Shown: positions 32,957 through 42,271 of the stretch, piece after piece
How the letters are laid out: each line of letters opens with the position of its first letter
How positions within the stretch are numbered: position 1 is the first letter of the stretch
Source: Belliella baltica DSM 15883
Lineage (GTDB): Bacteria; Bacteroidota; Bacteroidia; Cytophagales; Cyclobacteriaceae
Assembly (NCBI RefSeq): GCF_000265405.1
Contig: NC_018010.1
Location: 3,059,501 to 3,123,500, forward strand
Reading direction: 5' to 3'
DNA: 64,000 nucleotides
Notes under the pieces: model-generated
Database searches by the model: none
Told to the model about the DNA's origin: nothing
The model's input: the letters and a program-made list of their open reading frames with translations, nothing else
Translations under genes and position numbers: made by a program

Positions 32957-34468
32957 ATGAATTCTCAACTAGAAAAACAGATTGTGGAACAAGGGATGTC
33001 CCTTAAAAATGTAAAAGAACAAATTCACAATTTTAAAAACGGTTTTCCATTTTTACCGATTGTTTCCGCTGCTAAAATTGGTGATGGTATAAAAGTTTTA
33101 AGTGCTGCTGAAATTCAAGCTTTTCAAGAAATCTATCCAGCAAAAGCTGCTCAAATTGAGGTGGTGAAATTTGTTCCTGCGAGTGGGGCCGCTTCAAGAA
33201 TGTTCAAGGATCTTTTTGCTTTCTTAGATGGAGACGGAGACTTGTCCAATAGTACTTTTACGCAAAAATTCATAGATAAGCTATCCAATTTTGCATTCTA
33301 TTCAGATTTGGATGATGTATTGAAGCAAAATGGCAGCAGCATCAAGGAAGCACTTGAAAAGAAAGATTATAAAACAATTGTTGGAGGATTATTAAATGAA
33401 GATGGATTAGCCTATGGAGTTTTGCCTAAGGGATTGCTGAAATTTCATCATTATGAAGATCATGATCGCACGCCCACTTACGAGCATTTTATCGAAGGAA
33501 TCCAATATGCTGTGGGAAAAGATAATTTTGTCAGGTTACATTTTACTGTATCACCAGAGCATGAGTCAAAGTTCAAAGAAGAAGTTCTGAAAATCAAAAG
33601 ACCTCTCGAGAAGGAATTCAATGTAAAATTTGAAGTGACGTATTCTCAACAGAAAAAGTCAACAGATACCATTGCAGTCAATATGGACAATACGCCATTT
33701 TTGGAAGAAGATGGGTCCATACTTTTCCGACCTGCTGGCCATGGAGCATTATTAGAAAACCTGAATGAAATCGATGGAGACCTGATTTTTATCAAAAATA
33801 TAGATAATGTAGTTCCAGATCGACTCAAAGAAGAAACTAAGAAATATAAAATCGCCGTTGGTGGTTTGTTGTTGGAAATTCAAGAAAAAGTTTTCGATGC
33901 TTTAGAAAGACTTGAAAATAGTTATTCAGAAGCCGATTTGAAATTTGCTGAAACAGTGATTGCTCAAGATCTTGATGGTAAATTGAGAGAAGATTATCAA
34001 AGTCTTGAGGCAAAAGAGAAAGGGAAATACTTATTCCAAAAACTAAACAGACCTATTCGTATCTGTGGGATGGTCAAAAATACGGGGGAACCTGGAGGTG
34101 GACCTTTTTGGGTCAAAGAAGATGATGGATCGCTGACCTTACAAATTGCAGAAACAGCACAAATCAACCTAGATGATGAAGCACAAAAAGAAATCATGCA
34201 GTCTTCTACCCATTTTAACCCTGTAGATTTGGTGTGCTCTATAAAAGACTACAAAGGCAAAAAATTTGATTTGCTGGCTTTTCGAGATATGCGAACAGGT
34301 TTTGTAACAGAAAAATCCAAAGGTGGTAGAGATCTTAAAGCGCAAGAATTACCAGGCTTATGGAATGGTGCGATGGCAGGTTGGAATACAGTGTTCGTTG
34401 AAGTTCCATTGATCACTTTCAATCCTGTAAAAACAGTAAATGATCTTCTGAGAGATGAGCATCAATAG
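32957..34468 (+). CDS. DUF4301 family protein
   Basis: The ATG at 32957 gives MNSQLEKQIVEQGMSLKNVK, the usual start; 503 residues. Conserved elements include VVKFVPASGAASRMFKDLFA, YGVLPKGLLKFHHYEDHDRT, FRPAGHGALLENLNEIDGDL and RICGMVKNTGEPGGGPFWVK. The early GASR(M)F pattern and the later HGAL/N.D segment resemble nucleotidyltransferase-like features. Function unproven. A terminator follows. Confidence 0.88.
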   Translation: MNSQLEKQIVEQGMSLKNVKEQIHNFKNGFPFLPIVSAAKIGDGIKVLSAAEIQAFQEIYPAKAAQIEVVKFVPASGAASRMFKDLFAFLDGDGDLSNSTFTQKFIDKLSNFAFYSDLDDVLKQNGSSIKEALEKKDYKTIVGGLLNEDGLAYGVLPKGLLKFHHYEDHDRTPTYEHFIEGIQYAVGKDNFVRLHFTVSPEHESKFKEEVLKIKRPLEKEFNVKFEVTYSQQKKSTDTIAVNMDNTPFLEEDGSILFRPAGHGALLENLNEIDGDLIFIKNIDNVVPDRLKEETKKYKIAVGGLLLEIQEKVFDALERLENSYSEADLKFAETVIAQDLDGKLREDYQSLEAKEKGKYLFQKLNRPIRICGMVKNTGEPGGGPFWVKEDDGSLTLQIAETAQINLDDEAQKEIMQSSTHFNPVDLVCSIKDYKGKKFDLLAFRDMRTGFVTEKSKGGRDLKAQELPGLWNGAMAGWNTVFVEVPLITFNPVKTVNDLLRDEHQ

Positions 34469-34485
34469 ATTCATAAAATAAGATT

Positions 34486-34527
34486 AACCTCAAGTCAATA
34501 GTGGGTTTACTAATTGACTTGAGGTTT
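34486..34527. terminator. Hairpin after the DUF4301 gene
   Basis: AACCTCAAGTCAAT pairs with ATTGACTTGAGGTT around a ~13-base loop, between the convergent DUF4301 gene and the propeller lipoprotein gene. The trailing T run is short. Confidence 0.65.
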
Positions 34528-34625
34528 ATAGTTATTAGTGATCAGTAGGCTTGTGATTAGGATAAATAAAAATAAAAGATATAAAATAATGTTTTTTGGC
34601 GAAGAAAAGATCCTTTAAATTATCT

Positions 34626-35774
34626 TCATTTACTTGAGGCAAGATCTAGTTTATAAAAAGTCACAAAATCCTCTTCAACTTCGAAATAATCTTGATTTTT
34701 TAAGGCGAGAATTTCCCCTTCATTATTGACTACCGATGACCATATTAATCCTTTTGGTAAAAGGATGTCCTTTTGAACCAACTGGTGTTCATTGTCAAAT
34801 ACAGCTGCGTATCGAGGAATATTATATATAAAATCCATCCATTCAGTTCTATTTTCAGGATTATAGATTCTTGAAATTTCTTCTTCTACACCTTTAGTGT
34901 AAATGACAATTATATCATTTTTTCTTCTATAGAGTTTTTCTACTTTACCAAAAATAATATTCCCTTTTTGTTCGTACCATTCATGATAATCTTTCATTGG
35001 AACACCGGGCATTGGAATGGCATCTTCAATATTTAGGTTTACCTCTTTGACAAATTCAATCTCCCCTTCTCTTTCTTGATAGACAAAATATTTCATCTCG
35101 GCTATAAAGAAAACTATCCATTCATCATTTGACTTGATTATTGTAGGAGGAATTAGATTAAAGTAAAGCCCCTTTTCATAAACCGTGTTTTTTGGGAAAT
35201 TCATCGTATTTCTAACTTCCCCCGAAACCGGATCAAACACTTCTATAAGTGGACTTTTATAGTTGTGTTCCAATAAATCAACAAGATCGTCCCAATCGAT
35301 TTCCTCTCTTTCAGGTCGACTGTAAGCATAAGAATTCCCAATTCTGTAGGCTGGAAAATTGAGCCCGTTAAAAAAGTAATAATTTTCGGGAATTGAAATT
35401 CGGTTTTCAATTTCACCATCATTTGAGAATTGTATCAATCCTTTTTGTTGTTCCATGATAGTGAATTTACCATCTAAAAAACCAATTCCCATTGCCCAGT
35501 TAATCGCATTTGGACCCTCTGTTGGCATTTTAAATTTATTATGGATTGTCCCTAAATCATCAAAAAGCACATAATCATCATTGGAATTCCATCTTCCCAA
35601 ATACAATCCAACATCTGAATTATAATCAAACAAGAAGAGGTTACCTAAATAATCAACTCGTATGGAATCTATAATTGCTAATTGCAAATTAGCATCCTCA
35701 ATGCCTTTTTCGTTTTTGGATTCACAGGCAAAAACAAATAACAGTAAAAAGAAAAGTAAGTATTGATTTTTCAT
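34626..35774 (-). CDS. Beta-propeller-like lipoprotein (DUF4221/BF3164-like)
   Basis: The ATG at 35774 gives KNQYLLFFLLLFVFACES with a lipobox Cys; 382 residues. The rest is beta-rich with repeated aromatic/Gly blocks (IGFLDGKFTIMEQQKGLIQF, IYNIPRYAAVFDNEHQLVQK) as in six-bladed-propeller lipoproteins of Bacteroidota. I place it near DUF4221 from memory, with low certainty. Function unknown; probably in the outer or inner membrane facing the periplasm. Confidence 0.65.
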   Translation of the reverse strand: MKNQYLLFFLLLFVFACESKNEKGIEDANLQLAIIDSIRVDYLGNLFLFDYNSDVGLYLGRWNSNDDYVLFDDLGTIHNKFKMPTEGPNAINWAMGIGFLDGKFTIMEQQKGLIQFSNDGEIENRISIPENYYFFNGLNFPAYRIGNSYAYSRPEREEIDWDDLVDLLEHNYKSPLIEVFDPVSGEVRNTMNFPKNTVYEKGLYFNLIPPTIIKSNDEWIVFFIAEMKYFVYQEREGEIEFVKEVNLNIEDAIPMPGVPMKDYHEWYEQKGNIIFGKVEKLYRRKNDIIVIYTKGVEEEISRIYNPENRTEWMDFIYNIPRYAAVFDNEHQLVQKDILLPKGLIWSSVVNNEGEILALKNQDYFEVEEDFVTFYKLDLASSK

Positions 35775-35851
35775 ATTGGAAAAGTACTTCATACCACTAA
35801 ATATAAAAACATAATAAATCTTAAAATCTAAATCAGTAAAGTCTCTGATTA

Positions 35852-36763
35852 CTAAAACCTCATCTTTCCAATCTGTACTTCCAAATATTCCTTTAGCTCC
35901 TCTCCTTCTATCACTTGAATTTCCCCAGGTAAACCTAGAATAAATCTTCCTATTCCGGGAAGTTGTGGAATATCGCCTTCGAAGAAATATTGATTTCTGT
36001 TTTTGGTTTGAATATAAGGTTTAGCATCAGGGTACTCTTCCATCATAAGCTGATAAGCTCGCTTACTTAATTTCAAATGAATATGGAAATTGTTTTTTCC
36101 CGAAAAACCAAATAATCCTTGTTCCAAATGTTCATGTTTATCTATATAGGCAAAATTGTTTATAGTCAATTGCACATCCCCTATTCTCTCAATTTTAAAG
36201 ACTTTCATCATTTGACTTTCTATCTCAAAGGCATGAATAGAGTCAAAATTTTTGCTAAAAGAAACGGGTTCTACAAGTCTATCCATAATGGAATCACTAC
36301 TTGGTGAATAGTAATCTTTCAATATCACCTGCTGTTTGTTTTTTATGGCATCTACCAAAAGATCTACAAAGCGACCCAAATTAGCATTAAAAAGCTGGTT
36401 GATACTTTGTTGAAAATCTGATCGAATAGTGATTTTCTGAAGAATGGAGTCTTTCAAAAGATTTTTCTTAGGCTGTTTCTTGATCAAGCCTGCAAGGAAA
36501 TTGATTTCTTCTTCCGAGAATGTCCCAAAGTTGTATTCATCTGGATTTTCTATCCTATCGACGATTTTGAATTTGGAGTGTTCTTTTACCACATCAAAAC
36601 CAAGTGCTTCCAATAGTTTGAAGTAACGGTAAATAGTCCTCGTATCAGTTCCCAAAGTTTCAGCTAACTTATGAACTGGCTTACCAATATTGCTTCTTAA
36701 TAAGTTGATTAACTTAAATATCCTTAAGATTTTTTGTTGTTCTACTTGTGATGCTTCAGCCAT
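35852..36763 (-). CDS. WYL-type helix-turn-helix transcriptional regulator
   Basis: The 303-residue protein begins with an HTH_11/DeoR-like DNA-binding domain (ILRIFKLINLLRSNIGKPVH, then LAETLGTDTRTIYRYFKLLE). A WYL domain follows (about 130-230, DYYSPSSDSIMDRLVEPVSF), with a WCX-like C-terminal extension. WYL domains bind nucleic acid or nucleotide ligands. Its targets cannot be read from the sequence. It stands alone on the minus strand. Confidence 0.85.
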   Translation of the reverse strand: MAEASQVEQQKILRIFKLINLLRSNIGKPVHKLAETLGTDTRTIYRYFKLLEALGFDVVKEHSKFKIVDRIENPDEYNFGTFSEEEINFLAGLIKKQPKKNLLKDSILQKITIRSDFQQSINQLFNANLGRFVDLLVDAIKNKQQVILKDYYSPSSDSIMDRLVEPVSFSKNFDSIHAFEIESQMMKVFKIERIGDVQLTINNFAYIDKHEHLEQGLFGFSGKNNFHIHLKLSKRAYQLMMEEYPDAKPYIQTKNRNQYFFEGDIPQLPGIGRFILGLPGEIQVIEGEELKEYLEVQIGKMRF

Positions 36764-36890
36764 AATTCTCTTTTAAAGCCAAAATATACAACTTTCGAAA
36801 TGAACATTTTAAAAAATGACACTATATGTCAAAAAAAATGATGTGATAAACACATCTTCTTTAATTAAAATTAAACCCACTAATTAAAAT

Positions 36891-37754
36891 CTATTTTTTT
36901 CTTCTTCCAGTAGCAAACACACGATTCACATTAAAACCTATTCTAAACTCTTCACCAATCCTTCCGTTATTGGATGCTAATAGATATTGTTCATTTAATG
37001 CTTGCGAGGTCACAAAATACATTTGAAACACATGTCCACCTGCTTCTATATCTATACCTACACCCACATTGTTTCTCAAATCGCTATTAAGGTTTGGAAT
37101 ATACTGAAATGTCAAAGATGATTTTCCTGTTATTTTGTACTTACCACTCAAACCCAATGCTAAGTATAAATTTTGATCTCCATCTATCAAGTAGATAGGA
37201 TTTGGATCATTAAAATAAGCCATCATTGGTGAAATTTGAAAACTTATTTTATCTGAGAATTTTCTAGCAATCATAATCTGAGCTGCATAGCTCGTCCTAT
37301 TTGTAAAATTAGGATTTGCTTCTTGTAAAAAAGTGTAATCCGAAGTATTCACACCAGCTCCTCCCATCAGAGACAATGAAAATGGTATTTTATTATCTTG
37401 AGTTTGAGTCAATAAATGATAACGACCATAAAGATTGTAAAATTTGTCCCGGCTAGAACGAGAAGCTGCAAGAGAGAATTTGTCACTCAAAGCATATTCA
37501 AAGCTGAACTGAATGTTCGCACCATTATCTAGTCCATATAAATTTTGAATTCCACCATTCAATGGACCAAAAGTGTGCATGATAGCAAAATGTAGTGTTT
37601 TCTTATCTAGTGGCTCCACAGTCAATAAATTGATGTGTCTAGGTGCATGAAAAATTAATTCTACTTCCTGTGTTTCAGAAGCTAATTTTCTTTCCAACTG
37701 AGCCATAGCCGGTTGAGTAAGAAAAAGCACAAACATTAAAATTCTGAGTTTCAT
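36891..37754 (-). CDS. DUF5777 family outer-membrane beta-barrel protein
   Basis: The 287-residue protein has a signal peptide (ending PAMAQ) and alternating beta strands (LLTVEPLDKKTLHFAIMHTF, NLYGLDNGANIQFSFEYALS) fitting DUF5777. In other genomes this family usually sits with c-type cytochromes or YceI proteins. Here a 41-residue YceI-like fragment ends three bases before its start, suggesting that a partner gene has been lost. It ends in RVFATGRRKK rather than the usual terminal aromatic residue. Confidence 0.8.
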   Translation of the reverse strand: MKLRILMFVLFLTQPAMAQLERKLASETQEVELIFHAPRHINLLTVEPLDKKTLHFAIMHTFGPLNGGIQNLYGLDNGANIQFSFEYALSDKFSLAASRSSRDKFYNLYGRYHLLTQTQDNKIPFSLSLMGGAGVNTSDYTFLQEANPNFTNRTSYAAQIMIARKFSDKISFQISPMMAYFNDPNPIYLIDGDQNLYLALGLSGKYKITGKSSLTFQYIPNLNSDLRNNVGVGIDIEAGGHVFQMYFVTSQALNEQYLLASNNGRIGEEFRIGFNVNRVFATGRRKK

Positions 37755-37757
37755 AGC

Positions 37758-37883
37758 TTATTTCTTAAGATTTACTGAAAGGGTAACAGTCTGTTCTTCT
37801 GCCAATTCATAAAAAACAACTTTAGGGATATCAATTTTATAATCTGAAAGTTTTCCTGTTTTGTTGGTTATTATTTGCTGCAT
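37758..37883 (-). pseudogene. YceI-like C-terminal remnant before DUF5777
   Basis: A 41-residue frame begins MQQIITNKTGKLSDYKIDIP and ends VFYELAEEQTVTLSVNLKK, three bases before the DUF5777 start. This resembles the last strands of YceI-like lipid-binding proteins (DYxIxIPKVVFxKIAEExxVTV). The frame stays open upstream to about 37965, without an ATG, and then meets the next gene, so about two thirds of a normal YceI gene is missing. Confidence 0.45.
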
Positions 37884-37971
37884 ATCCACAATTACGATGT
37901 TAAAGTTTCTTTTGGATTGTAACTTTAACAAAAAATATTGTGGAATATTTATTTCAAAAGATTAAACAAAT

Positions 37972-38523
37972 TTAAAAATGCTTTCTATTCAAAATTTCGG
38001 ATAAAATAATTGCATCTTTTACAGATCGAGGATTGGAAAGCATTTTTTGATAACGATTGCTTTTAGGCTTTTTCCGCTTTCCACTTCGCGTTTCGCTGAC
38101 TCCTAGACCAGTTAAAGATGAACTTATACTAACCTGCTCGTCCAAAGTTTGTAATTTGGGTGTTGATAGATTTGGGTCAGAACCAGAGTATTGATTGTAT
38201 TTGCTATAACTTGAATTATCTTTTTCTAACTTATCAGAACTTGTTTGATATTTCTCTTGATCTATTTTCGGTGTCTTAATGACATGTTTTCTGTTTTCAA
38301 TAACAGTTCCTTGGCCTGATTGCTCGAGATCTCTTTCTCTTTCTTGCTGCCCACCTCTGATTTCTCTTAATAAATCTTCAAAACTAGGCGGACGTTGATT
38401 TGGTCCTTCTTCATTCCTTTGATCTGGAAGATTTTCTTCTTCATTCTTTTTACCCTTCTTGATAGCTGTATAAATAAAGTAAATGATTACAGCGATGATG
38501 TAGATTATATTTCCTGCGTCCAC
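37972..38523 (-). CDS. Membrane-anchored disordered protein upstream of smc (183 aa)
   Basis: The protein has an N-terminal transmembrane helix (NIIYIIAVIIYFIYTAIKKG), a long low-complexity charged region (about 25-145) and a short conserved-looking C-terminal block (SNRYQKMLSNPRSVKDAIIL then SEILNRKHF). I recall similar proteins near smc in Bacteroidota, but have no functional name. It is divergent from smc across ~70 bases. Confidence 0.6.
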   Translation of the reverse strand: MDAGNIIYIIAVIIYFIYTAIKKGKKNEEENLPDQRNEEGPNQRPPSFEDLLREIRGGQQERERDLEQSGQGTVIENRKHVIKTPKIDQEKYQTSSDKLEKDNSSYSKYNQYSGSDPNLSTPKLQTLDEQVSISSSLTGLGVSETRSGKRKKPKSNRYQKMLSNPRSVKDAIILSEILNRKHF

Positions 38524-38533
38524 GTTTTTTCTT

Positions 38534-38563
38534 TTTGATGATTCTAATATAGTTATAAATTTG
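38534..38563 (+). promoter_or_regulatory. Bacteroidota-type promoter of smc
   Basis: TTTG (38534-38537) and TAAATTTG (38556-38563) are separated by 18 bases, a near-perfect -33/-7 pair, 31 bases before the smc ATG. Confidence 0.65.
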
Positions 38564-38594
38564 TTTCTTGTTCAAGAATTAATCCGAATAAAGC

Positions 38595-41500
38595 ATGCTA
38601 CTAAGTAAGCTAGAGATAAAAGGCTTCAAAAGTTTTGGTGATAGAATGGTCATTCATTTTGACAAAGGCATTACTGGTGTCGTAGGCCCAAATGGATGTG
38701 GTAAATCCAATGTAGTAGATGCAATAAGATGGGTGCTAGGTGAGCAAAAATCAAGAATGCTCCGCTCCGATAAGATGGAGAATGTTATTTTTAATGGGAC
38801 CAAAACAAGGAAGCCAACAAACCTCGCTGAGGTTTCGCTTACTTTTGAAAATACAAGAAATTTACTTCCAACAGAATATACACACGTCACTATCACAAGA
38901 AGATATTACAGGAGTGGCGAAAGTGAATATTTGCTCAATGGCATTGCTTGTAGATTGAAGGACATCACCAATCTATTTATGGATACAGGAATCAACTCCA
39001 ATAGTTATGCAATTATTGAGTTGAAAATGATTGAAGAATTGCTCAATGACAAGAATAATTCAAGGAGAGATCTTTTTGAAGAAGCAGCTGGAATTTCAAA
39101 ATTCAAAGCAAGAAAAAAAGAAACGCTTCGCAAACTTGAAGATACAGATGGAGATCTAGATCGTGTACAAGATGTACTTTTTGAAATTGAAAAAAATCTC
39201 AAAAGCTTGGAAAAACAAGCTAAACAAACTGCAAAATATTTTGAAATCAAGCAAGAATATAAGGAAGCTAGTATCAATCTAGCTAAAAAATCTGTAGCGA
39301 ATAATAGCGAAGCCTTGATTCAATTGAATAATAAAATTGAGGCAGAGAATGACAATAAAGTCATGGTCAATGCTAAAATAGCTGAAAAAGAAGCCTTTCT
39401 TGAGTTTAGTAAAGCAGATTTGATTCAAAAAGAAAAGTTACTTTCTTCCAGACAGAAAACACTCAATGATCATGTCAATAAAATACGACAGTTTGAATCC
39501 GATAAGAAAATAAAAAACGAAAGACTGAGGTTTTTGGAAGATAGGGCACAAAAACTCAGAGAACAAATCGATTCTGACCGGAAGTCAAATGATCGTGCAG
39601 GGTTCAGCATCAGGTCTCTTGAGCAAGAATTAGATAGTGCTAATAAAATGCTTTCCGAAAAAGAAATCATCGTCGAGCAACTTCGGGAAGCTTACGATAA
39701 TCAAAAATCATCTCAAACTACGATTCAAGAAAAACAGAAAGAAATAAGCAAAGAATTTACTCTCAAAAAAGATATTGTCTATCAGATTTCCAAGGATAAA
39801 GAAATTAAACAAATTCAGCTTTCTACACTCAAGCAAGAGTTAGAAAAAACAGCCACAGACGATAATAGTCAAGAAGCAAATCTTGCTGATTTTGAAGATA
39901 AATTACATTTGATCAAAAAAGAATTAGATCAAAAAACTTCCGAACTAAGCAAAATTAAGGCTAAAGAAGAAGATCAAAATCTCAAAGTAGAAGAGCATAA
40001 CAAGGTCATTGAAATGATTAGGGAAGAAGTAACTCAAACCTCCCGTAAACTTGATGCTAAACAGAATGAATATAATCTTACCAAATCTTTGGTTGAAAAT
40101 TTAGAAGGTTTTCCAGAGGCCATCAAATTTTTAAAGAAAAACTCCAATTGGGGAAAAGACACTCCTCTGCTTTCTGATATCCTGACTACAGATGAAAGAT
40201 ATCGTGTGACGATTGAAAATTACTTGGAAGGTTACATGAACTATTATGTAGTCGATACTCAGGATCAAGCCATTATGGCGGTAAATTTATTGAGTGATGC
40301 AGCCCGAGGAAAAGCTAATTTCTTTGTTTTGGAGCATTTTGACAAATTTCAAGCTTCACAAAACAAGCTTTTTTCAAATGCGATTGCTGCTACTGAAATT
40401 ATTGAATTTGATGAAAAATATTCCAAACTGATTAGCTTTATTTTGGATGATGTCTATATAGTAAATGGAGAATATCACGACTTTCCAATTGACCAAAATT
40501 CGATTTTTATCACTGAGAGTGGGAAATTCACAAAAAGGAAATTCAGTATCTCCGGAGGTTCTGTTGGTCTTTTTGAAGGGAAAAGAATTGGTAGAGCTAA
40601 GAATCTTGAAAAATTAGAAAAAGAAATCAAAGAACTGAATAAAAAAGTAAGTTCAACGAGAGCAAATTTAGATAAAAAAATAAGTGACTTGCTCAAAATC
40701 AAAGAAGTCAGCTACAAAAGTAAAATTGAGCAACTTCAGCAGGAGATTAATGAAATCAATCAGGAATATGTTTCTGTAAGGACAAAAAAAGAGCAACTCA
40801 GCGAGATGCTTTCTTCTAATGCTAACAAAAGAGAGGATATTATAGAGAGAATCGATGAGCTTCAGGAGAGCCTTTCACAACTTATTCCTCAGCTAGAAGA
40901 AGAAAACGCAAAGTTTCAATATTTAGAAACTGAAGTAGAAAACTTAACTGAACAATTACAAAGCGAATCGGAAAGTCTTTCTCATAAATCAGCTGCCTTC
41001 AATCAAGAAAACATACTATTTCATCAGCACTTAAATCGTGTCAGCAGTCTTGAACAAGAAATTGAATTCAAGAAAAGTGCTTTTGACGCAAGCAAGGAAA
41101 GGATTGAGAAGTCACATCTTGAACATAGTTCAATAGATCAAGAAATAAAGTCCTTATTAGACAACAATGAAATCAAAGATGATGAATTGATTGAATTGTA
41201 CACTGAGAAAGAAAGTATTGAAAAAGGAGTAAATGAAGCTGAAAAGGACTATTATGCTTCTCGAGGAGAGATAGATACAGCTGATAAGCAAATTAGAGAA
41301 TTACAAAAAAGCAAAGAAGGAATAGATAACATCATCCAAGAGTTGCTCAACGCTCTCAACGAGGTCAAACTCAAACTCAACAGCATGAAAGAGCGCTTGA
41401 GTGTAGAATTTGAAATTGATTTGGATAGCTTGATGGAAGAAAACCCTGAGGTAGATGAAGCTTATATCAGCTTAGACGACTCTGAAATCCGTCAAACTGT

Positions 41501-42134
41501 ACAAAAATGTAAGGAAAGATTGGAGAAAATTGGCCCAATCAATCCTATGGCAATGGAAGCTTACGATGAAATTAAGGAAAGGCATACTTTCATAACGGAA
41601 CAGAGAGAGGATTTGATCAAAGCGAAAAACTCCCTTTTAAAAACTATAAATGAAATAGATCAAGTTGCAAAGGATACTTTCCTAGATGCTTTTGGTAAGA
41701 TTAAAGAAAACTTCGTAAAAGTCTTTAGGTCGCTATTTACTGAGCAAGATGATTGTGATTTAAAATTGGTAGATCCTGACAACCCTTTAGAAAGCCCAAT
41801 TGAAATCATGGCCAAGCCAAAAGGCAAGCGACCATTAACAATTAATCAACTTTCTGGTGGTGAGAAAACGTTAACAGCTACTTCCCTACTCTTTGCAATT
41901 TATCTCTTAAAACCTGCTCCTTTCTGTATTTTTGACGAGGTAGATGCTCCGTTGGACGATGCAAACATTGATAAATTCAATAACATTATTCAAACTTTCT
42001 CAAAGGAATCTCAATTCATTATCGTAACTCACAACAAAAGAACTATGGCAAGTACAGATATCATTTATGGAATTACCATGATTGAAGCTGGCGTGTCTCG
42101 AGTAGTACCAGTTGACTTGAGGGAATTAGCATAA
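38595..42134 (+). CDS. smc: Chromosome segregation protein SMC
   Basis: The 1179-residue protein has the N-terminal ATPase half with Walker A GVVGPNGCGKSNVVDAIRWV (about 30-49). Two long coiled coils (170-505 and 665-1010) flank a hinge (EAIKFLKKNSNWGKDTPLLS onward). The C-terminal half carries the signature LSGGEKTLTATSLLFAIYLL near 1085 and Walker B FCIFDEVDAPLDDANIDKF. It is the core of the bacterial condensin, extruding DNA loops and helping chromosome segregation. Its usual partners ScpA and ScpB are not in the window. Confidence 0.97.
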   Translation: MLLSKLEIKGFKSFGDRMVIHFDKGITGVVGPNGCGKSNVVDAIRWVLGEQKSRMLRSDKMENVIFNGTKTRKPTNLAEVSLTFENTRNLLPTEYTHVTITRRYYRSGESEYLLNGIACRLKDITNLFMDTGINSNSYAIIELKMIEELLNDKNNSRRDLFEEAAGISKFKARKKETLRKLEDTDGDLDRVQDVLFEIEKNLKSLEKQAKQTAKYFEIKQEYKEASINLAKKSVANNSEALIQLNNKIEAENDNKVMVNAKIAEKEAFLEFSKADLIQKEKLLSSRQKTLNDHVNKIRQFESDKKIKNERLRFLEDRAQKLREQIDSDRKSNDRAGFSIRSLEQELDSANKMLSEKEIIVEQLREAYDNQKSSQTTIQEKQKEISKEFTLKKDIVYQISKDKEIKQIQLSTLKQELEKTATDDNSQEANLADFEDKLHLIKKELDQKTSELSKIKAKEEDQNLKVEEHNKVIEMIREEVTQTSRKLDAKQNEYNLTKSLVENLEGFPEAIKFLKKNSNWGKDTPLLSDILTTDERYRVTIENYLEGYMNYYVVDTQDQAIMAVNLLSDAARGKANFFVLEHFDKFQASQNKLFSNAIAATEIIEFDEKYSKLISFILDDVYIVNGEYHDFPIDQNSIFITESGKFTKRKFSISGGSVGLFEGKRIGRAKNLEKLEKEIKELNKKVSSTRANLDKKISDLLKIKEVSYKSKIEQLQQEINEINQEYVSVRTKKEQLSEMLSSNANKREDIIERIDELQESLSQLIPQLEEENAKFQYLETEVENLTEQLQSESESLSHKSAAFNQENILFHQHLNRVSSLEQEIEFKKSAFDASKERIEKSHLEHSSIDQEIKSLLDNNEIKDDELIELYTEKESIEKGVNEAEKDYYASRGEIDTADKQIRELQKSKEGIDNIIQELLNALNEVKLKLNSMKERLSVEFEIDLDSLMEENPEVDEAYISLDDSEIRQTVQKCKERLEKIGPINPMAMEAYDEIKERHTFITEQREDLIKAKNSLLKTINEIDQVAKDTFLDAFGKIKENFVKVFRSLFTEQDDCDLKLVDPDNPLESPIEIMAKPKGKRPLTINQLSGGEKTLTATSLLFAIYLLKPAPFCIFDEVDAPLDDANIDKFNNIIQTFSKESQFIIVTHNKRTMASTDIIYGITMIEAGVSRVVPVDLRELA

Positions 42135-42271
42135 TTTACTTTTCTCAAAACTCTATTTTTTTGTGTTAGTAGAAGTATTTTAAAAATTTGTTAAATACAA
42201 GGATTAATTATGATTTTTAAGTTTTGATGACTAAATTTTACGCTTATTAACCATATTAAAAAACCATTAAC

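Noticed and set aside
39005..39670. Serine-rich minus-strand frames opposite smc
   Set aside because: Serine/leucine-rich translations are typical shadows of the Lys/Glu-rich coiled coil of SMC.
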